The notes under the pieces: model-generated
Database searches by the model: none
What the model was told of the DNA's origin: nothing
The model's input: the letters and a program-made list of their open reading frames with translations, nothing else
Source: Peromyscus leucopus
Taxonomy: Eukaryota; Chordata; Mammalia; Rodentia; Cricetidae
DNA: 64,000 nucleotides
Direction of reading: 5' to 3'
Assembly: GCF_004664715.2 (NCBI RefSeq)
Contig: NC_051075.1
Location: 23,924,715-23,988,714, forward strand
Position numbers and translations under genes: made by a program
Shown: one piece after another, positions 38,216-48,265 of the stretch
How positions within the stretch are numbered: position 1 is the first letter of the stretch
Layout of the letters: each line of letters begins with the position of its first letter

Positions 38216-38697
38216 ATGGATGAAAAAAATGTGGTACATATACACAATGGAGTACTACTCAGCAGAGAAAAACATGAAAGCATGAAATTTGCAGGCAAAT
38301 GGATGAAACTAGAAAAAAATCATCCTGAGTGAGGTAACCCAAACCCAGAAAGACAGTTATGGTATGTACTCACTCATAAGTGGATTCTAGATATAAGATA
38401 AAGAACAATCAGACTACAAGCCATAGAACCATGGAGGCTATATATATAGCATGGAGGTCCCTAGGATGACTATGGCTTATAATAAATTTCAGTTTTACTC
38501 AATTACTGAGCAAACCTCAATGAAACATCTCACTATTAAGATAAGAATACATACTCTATCAAGATGATAATAGAAAAATAAATAAATAAATAAATTTTAA
38601 ACAATAAAAAAAGTGGGAATATATGGGGGGTGGGAGGGAGGAGAACAAGGGAATCCGTGGCTGATATGTAAAATTAAATTTAATAAATAAATTATAA
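38216..38697 (+). mobile_element. 5'-truncated L1 with TSD
   Basis: It begins within the last codons of ORF2 (peptide-like TMEYYSAEKNMKA), then has the L1 3' UTR, GGGGGGTGGGAGGGAGG, a TGATATGTAAAATTAAAT end and an A-rich tail. The 16-bp TSD AAAAATGGCTTTCTTC is at 38200-38215 and 38698-38713. Confidence 0.95.
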
Positions 38698-38891
38698 AAA
38701 AATGGCTTTCTTCTATAGGTTGTTTCTGATCCTGGTTTACAAGACACATATTTGGAGTAAGGCGTTGGGAGAATGGCTTTAAAATTCTAGAAATAACTGT
38801 CACAAATCTGATGTCTGAAAACAACAGAAAGCAGGCCTAGAATTAATCCAAATTTCAGACAGCATACCCAATGGTTTCTTTTCTTTCCTTT

Positions 38892-39056
38892 TTTTTTTTT
38901 TTTTTTTTTTGGTTTTTCAAGACAGGTTTTTTCCGTATTGTTTTGGTTCCTGTCCTGGATCTCGCTCTATAGACCAGGCTGGCCTCGAACTCACAGATCC
39001 GCATGGCTCTGCCTCCCAAGTACTGGGATTAAAGGCGTGCGCCACCACCGCCCAGC
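38892..39056 (-). mobile_element. B1 SINE with TSD
   Basis: Antisense; the flanks CCCAATGGTTTCT and CCCAGTGGTTTCT differ at one base. Confidence 0.95.
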
Positions 39057-39139
39057 ACCCAGTGGTTTCTAATATTCATGTGGAATTTTCACCAGAGTAA
39101 AAGCTTCATCTGATACAACGTGACCTATAACCTCACAAC

Positions 39140-39437
39140 TGAAGACAGGTGTAAAAACATAATCCCAACAATGGGATCTGGAGGCAGGAGGATTAATATT
39201 TAAACAGTCTGGGTTCCACAGATAGACCCTATTTTAAAAAGATTCTCTTTGTAAGAAGTAAGTAGGATCTGGGGAAACGGCTCCGTGGTTTCCAGAACTA
39301 CCACGGTGGTCCAGAGCCCTCTGTAAGTTCAGCTCCAAAGGCTGTGACACCCTTTTCTGACTCTGCAGATAACAGGCACGTGTGTGATACACGTACGTAC
39401 ATACACACAGACAAAACACTCATATAATAAAACAGAA
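39140..39437 (+). mobile_element. old B1 and B2
   Basis: A degenerate B1 (39140-39240, ATAATCCCAACAATGGGATC) followed by a B2 (39262-39437, TCTGGGGAAACGGCTCCGTG). Confidence 0.7.
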
Positions 39438-39569
39438 TGTCAAAAACAAGCATTTGAATAAAGTCAGAGAAGAACAGTCGGCCTCTCCTCTGGTCACGTG
39501 GGCTTCCGAACGGCCCTGAGGGGTCTGCAGCCAGGTTGGCAGAGCTGATGCAGAGCTGACACCTCCCAC

Positions 39570-39611
39570 CTGGGTAACGGCCACAGACAGCTCTTCCTTC
39601 TCAGCAAGCTT
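39570..39611 (-). other. candidate 42-bp exon, unrecognised product
   Basis: On the minus strand a good acceptor (TCCTCATTTCCCTACAG) precedes, and CAG|GTGGGA follows. The 42 bases are open in phase 0 and would encode KLAEKEELSVAVTQ. The flanks (39438-39734) are free of SINEs. I recognise no protein; splice-like sites this close together can occur by chance. Confidence 0.3.
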
Positions 39612-39734
39612 CTGTAGGGAAATGAGGACGTTGTACATAACATGGGCTCACCAAACCATTCATTCAAGCCACAGAATTTGCTCCTTTCCTCCTTCTGTTT
39701 TTCAAGGCTGCCTTCTCCTCCTCCTCCTCCTTCT

Positions 39735-39888
39735 CTTTTTCTATTGTTTTTCAAGACAGGGTTTCTCTGTGTAGCCCTGGTTGTCCTGGAGCTCACTCGG
39801 TAGAGCAGGCTGGCCTCGAACTCACAGAGCTCCGTCTGCCTCTGCCTCCCGGGTGTTGGAATTAAAAGTGTGCAATACCATGCCCTAC
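39735..39888 (-). mobile_element. B1 SINE
   Basis: Antisense: CAAGACAGGGTTTCTCTGTG ... GTGTGCAATACCATGCCC. Confidence 0.9.
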
Positions 39889-39965
39889 TCTTCCTCTTCT
39901 GCAGACACCTCCTAAATGCTGGACTCCAGGAATAACTGGCTCCTTAGGCTGTTAAACAGCACCTG

Positions 39966-40240
39966 GCCAGCTGTGCACTGTGGACATGCCTGCAGTCCCA
40001 GTTCAGTGGAGGCTGAGGTAGGGGATTGCTTGAGCCAGGAGTTCAAGACCAACTTGAACAACACAGCAAAATTCTATTTCCAAACAAAACAGAGCCAGAC
40101 ATGATAGCTCTCACCTACAATCCTAGCACACGAGTGGCTGAGGCCAGAGGATTGGCTTGAGTTCAAGGTTAGCCTGGGCTACAAAGCAAGACCATGTCTC
40201 AACCAAGTAGTAAGTAGGTAAATAAATAAATAAATAAAGC
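39966..40240 (+). mobile_element. two old B1-related SINEs
   Basis: 39966-40092 (GTGGACATGCCTGCAGTCCC) and 40093-40240 (AGAGCCAGACATGATAGCTC), the latter with AAAT tail repeats. Confidence 0.7.
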
Positions 40241-40327
40241 CAATAGCACCCAAGAAAGTATCTAGTTAAGGTTGTGCCTTGGCTGCATAAATAGTGTATA
40301 TTGTCACTGATAAAAATGTCCCACTGT

Positions 40328-40520
40328 TGGGCTGGAGAGATGGTTCAGTGGTTAAGAGCACCAACTGCTCTTCCAGAAGTCCTGAGTTCAATTCCCAGAA
40401 ACCACATGGTGGCTCACAGCCACTTGTAATGAGATCTGGTGCTCTCTTCAGGCCTGCAGGGACACATGCAGGCAGAATACTGTATACATAATAAATAAAT
40501 AAATAAATAAATCTTTTTAA
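40328..40520 (+). mobile_element. B2 SINE with TSD
   Basis: TGGGCTGGAGAGATGGTTCA ... AATAAATAAATAAATC; AAAATGTCCCACTGT and AAAAAGTCCCACTGT flank it. Confidence 0.95.
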
Positions 40521-40569
40521 AAAAAGTCCCACTGTCTTTGAGACTTTGAGAGCCTGTCTCATAAGCAAA

Positions 40570-40740
40570 ACAACGAGCTCAGGATGCTTGTTTAGTATAT
40601 GGTAAGGCCCTGGACTTTTTCATTTTTTTTTCTAGACAAGGTTTCTCTGTGTAGCTCTAGAAATTCACCTGCCTCTGCCTCTTGAGTGCTGGGATTAAAG
40701 GTGTATGCCACCACTGCCCAGCTAGGCCCTCGATTTTAAA
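40570..40740 (+). mobile_element. ID-like fragment split by a short B1
   Basis: GGATGCTTGTTTAGTATATG and TAAGGCCCTGGACTTTTT are ID-like. A minus-strand B1 with a large central deletion (40620-40722) interrupts it, with AGGCCCTGGACTTTT and AGGCCCTCGATTTT as TSD. Confidence 0.75.
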
Positions 40741-41100
40741 AAAAGGTATATTCCCCTGACTAGAAATAAAATAAATAGCCAGAGATTGAAATGGAATATT
40801 CTACTATAAGATCTAGAAGCCCAGAACTGCTTAGCTTCTCTACAGTTTAAATGCAAGTTTATTAATTTGATAACCTTTCATTTGGATGATCTTATGTGCC
40901 AGGAACTATTTCATATGCTAGAAATCCAATCTTAGAAGTACTAAAAAAGAATCTGAAGCATGAAAAATATTAGGAGGGAAATAAAGAAAAATACTAGGAG
41001 ATATTCAGAGGAGTAACCTGCAAGGAACAGTAATTGGAGTTTTCACTCTGGCCTCCAGGCCCCTAGACTAGTTACCCTTTCTTCCTGATGGAATGAAGCA
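40741..41100. other. AT-rich stretch, no gene seen
   Basis: 360 bp without a recognised repeat or exon. Confidence 0.5.
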
Positions 41101-41457
41101 GTGGATCTGTGTGGTTAACCAGTGGATCTGTGTGGTTGGCCAGTGGATCTGTGTGGTTGGCCAGTGGATCTGTGTGATTGACTAGTGGATCTGTGCGGTT
41201 GGCCAGTGGATCTGTGTGATTGACTAGTGGATCTGTGCGGTTGGCCAGTGGATCTGTGTGATTGACTAGTGGATCTGTGTGATTGACTAGTGGATCTGTG
41301 TGGTTGGCCAGTGGATCTGTGTGGTTAACCAGTGGATCTGTGTGGTTGGCCAGTGGATCTGTGTGGTTAGCCAGTGGATCTGTGTGGTTAGCCAGTGGAT
41401 CTGTGTGGTTGGCCAGTGGATCTGCGTGGTTAACCAGTGGATCTGTGTGGTTAACAA
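41101..41457. repeat. 21-bp minisatellite, 17 units
   Basis: Exactly 17 units of 21 bp without length change, each GTGGATCTGTG then TGGTTGGCCA or variants (TGGTTAACCA, TGATTGACTA, CGGTTGGCCA). Because 21 is a multiple of 3, long frames stay open on both strands; the minus-strand frame repeats a heptapeptide like NHTDPLV or NHTDPLA. This is an artefact of the repeat, not evidence of a gene. Confidence 0.97.
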
Positions 41458-41534
41458 GTTGTTTCCCAGCTCTCAGGGTGGGTGGCACGTGGCTAAATCT
41501 AGGAACTAGTCTTGTGGAGTAGTACCCTGTGGTC

Positions 41535-41890
41535 AGTTTGTTTATTCTGAGTCAGAATCTTAGGTAGCCCAAGTTAGTCTTGAATTAGCTGGTGAAGATG
41601 ACCTTGAACTTCTGACATTACGGCAGCTACCTCTCAAGGGCTGGGATACAGGTATGCTTCACCATAGCCAGTTCATAGAGCACTAGGGATTGAATCTTGA
41701 ATGCTAAGCAAGCACTCTACCAACTGAGCTGCGTTCTCAGCCCTTATTTTATTTACTTTGTGTCTCATCATGTAGTTGAGGCTAGCCTCCCTCCTGCTAT
41801 GTGGCAGAGGATGAACCTGAACTCTGACTTCCCTTGGCTCCACTTCTCAAGTGCTGGAATTACAGGCCAGCGCCACCAAGCCCTTCCTGT
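41535..41890 (-). mobile_element. B1 + ID + B1 cluster
   Basis: Antisense B1-like 41535-41676, ID-like 41677-41745 (AAGCAAGCACTCTACCAACT, GAGCTGCGTTCTCAGCC) and B1-like 41746-41890. The first two in this order could be one B4-type composite SINE. Confidence 0.65.
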
Positions 41891-42414
41891 TGTCAGCTTA
41901 TGACACGCGGGAGAATAAAGACACTGCTTCACGGATGTTTGGAAGGTGCTGTGCTCCGTGTGTGGTTCTGAGTTAGTCCCACGGCCTTGTAACTACTAGA
42001 CAATCACTACCACTCAGCTCCATCCCCAGCCTATTTCTCGTTCAGCCTTTAAGCCATTTGAAGCTGGCATCTACTCCCTTTACTCTGCTGAAATGCCACA
42101 AGAAAGCCTACTGATCTGAGGGCCAAATTTAGATTCTATTCTGTCCTCACGGGTGACGCGTCTGTAGTCCGTTCTCTTTGGTTGGTACGTGTTCTGTCTT
42201 TGGAGACTTCTCTTCTACCACTCACAGCCCATCTGCTCCCTGATGCCCTCACACAGGTTTCTTGGTAGGCATTTAGCTAATGTTCCTTGACTTGAGCTCT
42301 ATGCTGTTATTTCCCAAATACTCTTCTCAGGGTTATAAATGTGCCTAGAACATTTGCAAAAGAAACCAGTTTACAGTAGTAATGAGAACAAGGGAGGTGG
42401 TAAGCTGTTTTCAA
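41891..42414. other. single-copy stretch
   Basis: About 520 bp; a weak ID-like scrap (AACTACTAGACAATCACTAC, CTCCATCCCCAGCC) near 41990-42030, otherwise nothing recognised. Confidence 0.5.
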
Positions 42415-42531
42415 AGCTTGGCAGGGTGGGTCACATCTGTAATCCCAGGACTTGAGAGGTTGAGGGTTGCTTGAGCTCCAGGCTAGTCTAGCCTGCACTG
42501 TGAGACCCTGTCTCAAAAAAAGTTATTTTGA
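42415..42531 (+). mobile_element. old B1
   Basis: TTGGCAGGGTGGGTCACATC ... AGACCCTGTCTCAAAAAAAG. Confidence 0.75.
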
Positions 42532-42557
42532 AAATTATGTATTCATCCCCATCCAAA

Positions 42558-42601
<44 letters not shown>
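42558..42601 (+). repeat. TG microsatellite
   Basis: TG x about 21. Confidence 0.97.
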
Positions 42602-42602
<1 letters not shown>

Positions 42603-42930
42603 CATTATGTAAACCAGACTGGCCTTGACCTTATGGCAGCTCTCCTGCCTCATCTTCTGAGCTGAGATTAAAGGCTGATGTCATCATGGTTATCCAGAAA
42701 CATCTTTTTAAATATTGATTTTTATTTTATGTGTACAAGTGTTTTGCCCACATTATATGTCTGTGTGCCACATGCATTTAGTGCCTGGGGATCCGGAGGA
42801 GAGCACTGAATTCCTTGGGGCTGTAGTTACGGATGGCTGTGTGCCTCTAGGTGGGTGCTGGAAACTGAACCAAGTCTCTGTGCAAGCAGCCAGTGCTCCT
42901 CACTGCTGAGCTGTCTCTCCAGCCCCCAGA
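42602..42930 (-). mobile_element. B1 fragment and B3-like SINE
   Basis: 42602-42700 (GTAAACCAGACTGGCCTTG) and 42705-42930 (TGCCACATGCATTTAGTGCC, GCTGAGCTGTCTCTCCAGCC). Confidence 0.8.
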
Positions 42931-43053
42931 AACTGGTTTTATATAAATGAAAGTTTACAAATAAATGCTGATATAAGGAACACAATAAAAACATGAGAGC
43001 ACCCACTTTGTGCATCCAGTTGTTTCCAGCCTGGGATTTCTTAGGCAACAGAA

Positions 43054-43193
43054 ATGACAAGGGTCTCTCTGTGTAGCCCTGGCTGTCCTGGAACTCACTC
43101 TGTAGACCAGGCTGCCCTTGAACTCAGAGATCTGCCTGCTTTCTGTCTCCAGAGTGCCAGGATCAAAGTTGTGTGCCACCATTGCCTGGCATG
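43054..43193 (-). mobile_element. B1, 3' truncated
   Basis: Starts at GGGTCTCTCTGTGTAGCC (no T tail), ends CACCATTGCCTGGC. Confidence 0.85.
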
Positions 43194-43219
43194 CTACAAG
43201 GGTTTCTTGACTTCTGTTC

Positions 43220-43325
43220 TTTTTTATTATTGAAAAGTTTTTATTACCCTTATTTATTTGTGTGTGTTTGTGTGTGTGTGTGGTGGTAGGGTTGGTACTC
43301 AGTTCTTTCCTTCCCTGATGTGGAT
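43220..43325 (-). mobile_element. B2/B3 fragment
   Basis: TATTGAAAAGTTTTTATTACC, a TG run and GGTTGGTACTCAGTTC, cut by the next B1. Confidence 0.55.
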
Positions 43326-43329
43326 CTTT

Positions 43330-43478
43330 CTTTCTTTCTTTTTTAGACAGAGTTTCTCTGTGTATTCCTGGCTGTCCTGGAACTCTCTCTGTAGACCAGG
43401 ACCTCAAAATCACAGAGATCCGCCTGCCTCTGCCTCCTGTAATGCCAGGATTAAAGGCGTGCACCACCACTGACCGGC
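43330..43478 (-). mobile_element. B1 SINE
   Basis: Antisense: AGACAGAGTTTCTCTGTG ... GCACCACCACTGACCGGC. Confidence 0.9.
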
Positions 43479-43535
43479 TGGCCCTTTTATTCTTGATCCG
43501 GATGAGCTCTTTATTTTTTATTCTTTTGCTTTGTT

Positions 43536-43687
43536 TGTTTTGTTTTCCAAGACAGGGATTCTCTGTGTTACAGCTCTGGCTGACCTAGAACCCCACTCTG
43601 TTGACCAGGCTGGCCTCGAACTCACAGAGATCGCCTGCTTCTGCCTCCTGAGTGCTGGGAGTAAAGGCGTGAACCACTACTCCTGGC
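43536..43687 (-). mobile_element. B1 with 33-bp flanking direct repeats
   Basis: Antisense B1 (GACAGGGATTCTCTGTG ... GAACCACTACTCCTGGC). Identical 33-bp repeats (43476-43508, 43685-43717; GGCTGGCCCTTTTATTC to CCGGATGAGCT) flank it. 28 bp are non-B1, much longer than an ordinary 10-18 bp TSD. Confidence 0.9.
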
Positions 43688-43832
43688 TGGCCCTTTTATT
43701 CTTGATCCGGATGAGCTATATCCAGATGAGTGCAGAGCAAGCCTATGTCAGAACTTCACTGCACATATTGTGCATGTGGAGGGTCATTCAGGTTTATATG
43801 TGTTCTATCTAAGCACAGTTTAAAAATCACTT

Positions 43833-44008
43833 CTGGCCGGGCAATGGTGGCGCACGCCTTTAATCCTAGCACTTGGGAGGCAGAGCCAAGCGGATCTCTG
43901 TGAGTTCAAGGCCAGTCTGGTCTACAGAGTGAGATCAGGACAGGCACCAAAACTACACAGAGAAACCTTGTCTTGAAAAAAACAAACAAACAAAAACAAA
44001 AAAAAAAA
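43833..44008 (+). mobile_element. B1 SINE
   Basis: GGCCGGGCAATGGTGGCGCA ... ACCAAAACTACACAGAG, A-rich tail. Confidence 0.95.
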
Positions 44009-44244
44009 ATTCACTTCTGGCAATGATTTTGCTGGGTCTTTCTCTTTTCTTCCCATGAGCTCTTCAGTTGCTCATCACTGTATGCTTATTAGTTCACAGG
44101 TCTAGTTTGTTTCCAGCTGGATTATCAAAGTGCCCTTGAAAGTTACTTGGGATAGCCTGAATAGTGTTCTACAAATAGACACTCAATAAATGCTTCCTGG
44201 TAACCGGAAGGCCTTTCAGAAAACTGAATCTACTTGCCAATAAA
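44009..44244. other. no gene seen
   Basis: Single-copy-looking; no repeat recognised. Confidence 0.5.
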
Positions 44245-44256
44245 AGACAAAGTAAG

Positions 44257-44420
44257 CCGGGCGGTGGTGGCGCACGCCTTTAATCCCAGCACTCGGGAGG
44301 CAGAGCCAGGCGGATCTCTGTGAGTTCGAGGCCAGCCTGGGCTACCAAGTGAGCTCCAGGAAAGGCGCAAAGCTACACAGAGAAACCCTGTCTCGAAAAA
44401 CCAAAAAAAAAAAAAAAAAT
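44257..44420 (+). mobile_element. young consensus-like B1 with TSD
   Basis: The cleanest B1 here (CCGGGCGGTGGTGGCGCACG ... AAACCCTGTCTCGAAAAACC); the perfect 12-bp TSD AGACAAAGTAAG is at 44245-44256 and 44421-44432. Confidence 0.98.
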
Positions 44421-44526
44421 AGACAAAGTAAGAAAATTTATTATGAGGGAAAACAAGGGACCTTTGACTCTAGATACTGTTGGTGAAAGGAACTAAGAGA
44501 TGATGCTTAAATAGCTTCCATTTACT

Positions 44527-44690
44527 AACAGGAGTTTTGTTTGTTTATTTACTTAAGACAGGGTCTCACTATATCCCTGGCTGTCCTGGAACTCACTATG
44601 TAGACCAGGCTGGCCTGGAATCAGAGATCCATCTGGCTTTGCATTCTCAGTACTGGGACCAAATGTGTGCATCACCAGGCCGGGTCTAAC
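44527..44690 (-). mobile_element. B1, old
   Basis: CTTAAGACAGGGTCTCACTA ... GTGCATCACCAGGCCGGG. Confidence 0.8.
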
Positions 44691-44867
44691 GGGGGTTTAA
44701 ATGTTTCTTTAATCAGAGATGGTTGTTCAGATAACCTGAAAATTCTGGGAAGAGTGAAGCAAGCTTACTCTAGTGAACACATTATATGAACAGATGATAA
44801 GGAACATTGAAAAATTAAGGTATGAAATTTATCATCTTTTAGAATTATTTCATGGTTATGTACATGT

Positions 44868-45046
44868 GTGTCTGTCCTTGCAGAGGACCTGAGTTTGGTT
44901 CCTAGCTGCCACATCAGGCAGCTCACACCAGCCTGTAACTCCAGCTCCAGGAGACCTGATGATCCCTCCGTATGACCGCTCTGGGCACCCACATATGGGG
45001 CATACATGTGCACACAAATACACACTATACAATTTTAAGAAACTTA
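44868..45046 (+). mobile_element. B2, 5' truncated
   Basis: CCTTGCAGAGGACCTGAG, GTAACTCCAGCTCCAGG. Confidence 0.8.
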
Positions 45047-45095
45047 AACACACCATGGATATATTTTAAAAATATTCAAATACCAGACCAATAAT

Positions 45096-45240
45096 CTTTT
45101 TTTCTTCTTCTTTTGGAGACAGGCTCTCATTATATAGCCCTGCCTGATCTGGAAATGGTTATGTAGAGCATCAGACTTACCTTGAACTCACAGAGATGCT
45201 CCTGCCTCGGTCTCTCTTGTGCACCACCATGCCTAATCAA
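45096..45240 (-). mobile_element. old B1
   Basis: TTTTGGAGACAGGCTCTC ... GTGCACCACCATGCC. Confidence 0.65.
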
Positions 45241-45279
45241 CAGCTGTTGTTGTTGTTTTTATTTCAATAAGATTTACTT

Positions 45280-45500
45280 TAGGGGCTGGAGAGATGGCTC
45301 AGCGGTTAAGAGCCCGGCCGCTCTTCTGGAGGACCCGAGTTTGACTCCCAGCAGCCACACAGTGGCTCACAATGGTCTGTAACTCTAATGGCATGGGTTT
45401 GACATCCTCTCTGGCCCCCCATAGGCTTTGTGTGAGTGTGGTACACAGACGTACATGCAGGCAAAACACTCATACACAGCAAATAATAAAATGTAAAAAT
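45280..45500 (+). mobile_element. B2/B3 SINE
   Basis: GGGGCTGGAGAGATGGCTCA, CTGTAACTCTAATGGCATGG, AAACACTCATACAC. Confidence 0.9.
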
Positions 45501-45504
45501 TATT

Positions 45505-45524
45505 TACTCTTACTATTTTTATAA

Positions 45525-45562
<38 letters not shown>

Positions 45563-45691
45563 TACAGGGGCAGGAAGAGCCATTTGGTCCCCTTGGAGCA
45601 GGAGGTGCAGGTGGTAGTGAGCTGTCTGACGTGGGTGCTGGGGACTGAGAGTAGGACATGCTCTGCATTTAGCCATCTCCCCAGTCCCCAG
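45505..45691 (-). mobile_element. B3-like SINE with TG run
   Basis: TG microsatellite 45527-45559, then CCCTTGGAGCAGGAGGTGC and TTAGCCATCTCCCCAGTCC. Confidence 0.8.
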
Positions 45692-45717
45692 ACAAATCAT
45701 TAGTTTGAAAGTCTGGG

Positions 45718-46217
45718 TCTGGTCAGGCATGGCAGTGCATGCTTGTGATTCCAGTAGTGAAGAGGGGAAGTGTGGGGGCGGGGGCACAGAGGGAGAAAAG
45801 ACCATACATGGCCCCAAATGTCAGGGGCCAACAAAATGGGTTGGGGGGTAAAGGCACCTGCTGTCAAGCGTGACCACCCAAGTTCAATGTCCTGTATCTC
45901 ATGGTGGAAGAAGACACCTGAATCCCACAAGCTGTCCTTCAAATGCATGCTAGGGCATGAGTTCACCACCGCACTCCAGTAAAGAAATAGAATTTTGGAG
46001 CCGAGAAGATGGCTACAGTGCTTTCTGTGAAAACATGGAGACTTGAGCTCTGATCCCCAGCACCTACATAAAGGCTTGGCATAGAGGCACACATCTGGAG
46101 CCCAGAGTGGTGGTGGTGGTGGTGGTGGAGGAGGTGGAGACAGGATTCTAGTGGCTTGATGACTAGCTGGACTGGTGAGCTCCAGGTTCAGTGAGAGACC
46201 CTGCCTCAAAAAACAAG
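45718..46217 (+). mobile_element. cluster of degenerate SINEs
   Basis: B1 scrap 45718-45780, B2-like 45835-45970 (AATGGGTTGGGGGGTAAAGG), B2/B1 mixture 45995-46110 (AGCCGAGAAGATGGCTACAG), a GGT run 46111-46130 and a B1 tail 46142-46217. Confidence 0.6.
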
Positions 46218-46225
46218 GCAGAGAA

Positions 46226-46436
46226 GGGGCTGGAGAGATGGCCCAGGGGTTCAGAGCACTGGCTACTCTTACAGGGTTTGATTTCCAACCCCCACGTGGT
46301 GGCTAACAAGTGTCTGTAACTCCAATTCCAGGGGATCCCTCTTCAGACCTCTGCAGGCAATAAACATATGTGGCATACATGCATACAAAATACCCATAAT
46401 CATAAATTTTAAAATGAATTAAATAAAAAAAAAAAA
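46226..46436 (+). mobile_element. B2/B3 SINE
   Basis: GGGGCTGGAGAGATGGCCCA ... CATACAAAATACCC; AAGGCAG flanks it. Confidence 0.9.
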
Positions 46437-46443
46437 TAAGGCA

Positions 46444-46590
46444 GTGAGCTGGATGTGGTGGCACACATATTTAATCCCAGCACCCTGGAGGTAGAGGCAG
46501 CCAGATCTCTGAGTTTGAGGCCAGCCTGGTCTACACAAGAAATTCTAGGCCAGCTAGGGCCACAATAGTCTTAAAACAACAACAACAATA
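46444..46590 (+). mobile_element. B1 SINE
   Basis: GAGCTGGATGTGGTGGCACA ... GCCACAATAGTCTTAAAAC. Confidence 0.85.
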
Positions 46591-46679
46591 ATCATAAATA
46601 AGGTGGAAAGTGATAGAAGATGACCCTGGACATTGACCTCCACATGCACACCCACAGGCAAGTGCACCTACACAAAAGA

Positions 46680-47275
46680 GTTGTGCAAAACCCATCCGCA
46701 CACTGTAAGTAAATGTGGGAAACGAAGTTCTGAATGACTGTGTACTGTTGACATGAGTCTCGTCTCAGACCTACAGAAATGGCGAATCTGTTGCCAGGTC
46801 AGGCTCAGGGCAACGGGAAAGCCCCAGTCAGAGAAGAATGTTGAGTGTGCAGAAAGTGTCAACCACAGCCTCCTCCTGGATGACTTATCCTGAGACTGCT
46901 CCCCTATGGACATCACCTACTAAAACTGGCTGAACGTTCCTCCTCGTTCAGCTGTACACAATAAGCCCACCTCCTCGTTCAGCTGCATGTAATAAACCCT
47001 CTCCTCGACTCGGCTGTGTAAAATAAATGTGCCGAGTTTCCAGGCTGTTGCCGTCAGCGCGGCTCCGTCGAGGGCGTGGCCAACCTGAGCCCAGATCTTC
47101 TGTGTGTTCGTCATCCTGCATCCCCCACTCACCCCAGGTAAGTCAGTCCCTCCCTGAGTGGCACAGAGTACAGCAACCAATAAAAGATTCAAGTTCTCCC
47201 ATTCTCTCATTTAATTAAAGTATCTTCTCTCCTACCTACCGCCTCCCAAGTCAATTTGTTGACTTGATCTAGGCC
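46680..47275 (+). mobile_element. probable ERV LTR with triplicated poly(A) block and splice donor
   Basis: 46938-47031 holds three 31-bp units (each CTCCTCG...CGGCTG or CAGCTG then AATAAG, AATAAA, AATAAA). A G/C-rich U5-like stretch (GCGCGGCTCCGTCGAGG) follows, then CCCCAG|GTAAGTCAG at 47138, a strong 5' splice site like those in retroviral leaders. Edges are not defined. Confidence 0.5.
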
Positions 47276-47289
47276 TCAGGTATTTTCTC

Positions 47290-47473
47290 CCTTCTTTGTC
47301 TTTCTTTTTGTTTGTTTGTTTGTTTGGTTTTTTTGAGACAGGGTTTCTCTGTGTAGTTTTGGTGCTTGTCCTGGATCTCTCTCTGTAGCCCAGGCTGGCC
47401 TCGAACTCAGAGATCCACGTGCCTCTGCCTCCTGAGTGTTGGGATTAAAGGCGTGTGCCACCGCCACCCGGCT
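47290..47473 (-). mobile_element. B1 SINE
   Basis: TTTG-repeat tail, antisense B1 to GTGTGCCACCGCCACCCGGC. Confidence 0.95.
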
Positions 47474-47475
47474 TT

Positions 47476-48265
47476 TTTTTTTAATTGAGAATATTTTTCA
47501 CATAATATATTCTGATTATGTTTCCCCTCCCCCAACTCCTCCCAGATCCTCCCCACCTCCTCACTCACCCAAATCCACATTCTTTTTGTTCTCTTTCATT
47601 AGAAAACAACAGGCACCTAAAAAAGAAAAGCAACACTAAAATAAAAGGAAATAAACTTGAATAAGACAAAACAAACAAACAGAAAAACAAAAAGCCAATG
47701 AAAAAACACAAAAAACCCATATAGATGCAGACACACACACATTGGCAAATACAGAAATCCCACAAAACACAAAATCGGAACCCCCAGTATATCAAAAGAC
47801 CTGTAGGGTAAGAAAAAAGAAAGTGCTCGGCAAAGCATTATAAGAGAAAACCAACAGCAGCAACAACAAAATCCCTCCAAAAATACCGTTGAGTTCGTTT
47901 CGTGCTGGTCGTCTATGGTGCAGTAGCTGGCTGTGGGACCCGGCCTTAGGAATAGCTTGTATACCCGAGGAGACGTCATTGGAGAAAACTAACTTTTCAT
48001 TTGCAAGTGGTTGTTGCTGGGAGACAGCTTCTGGGTTAGGGATGTGGGCTTGGGTCCACTCCCACCCTCAGCACAGGGCCCTCATCAGACAGGCTCGCGT
48101 GGCTCTGTGCGTGCTTCCAGTCTCTCTGAATTCCTGTGTGCAAACGGTCTTGCTGTGGTCGGAAGGCCTGTTTCCTTGGTGGTCTCGATCCTCTCTGTCT
48201 CCGTCCTTCCATACGTCCTCATTACAGTGTCAGTCACATAGGCGTTTCAGAAAGAGCCACCCCTC
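47476..48265 (-). mobile_element. L1 3' UTR
   Basis: Antisense L1 3' end (TTCACATAATATATTCTG, CTCCTCCCAGATCCTCCCC) through characteristic 3'-UTR text: GTTGAGTTCGTTTCGTGC, ATTGGAGAAAACTAAC, GCTTCTGGGTTAGGGATG, AAGGCCTGTTTCCTTGG. Confidence 0.9.

Noticed and set aside
41072..41488. 138-codon repeat protein on the minus strand
   Set aside because: The frame is only the 21-bp minisatellite plus flanks; repeats in multiples of 3 keep all such frames open.
46680..47275. First exon of a cellular gene ending at the 47138 donor
   Set aside because: The tandem AATAAA block and U5-like sequence fit an ERV LTR and leader better, though a chimeric use remains possible.
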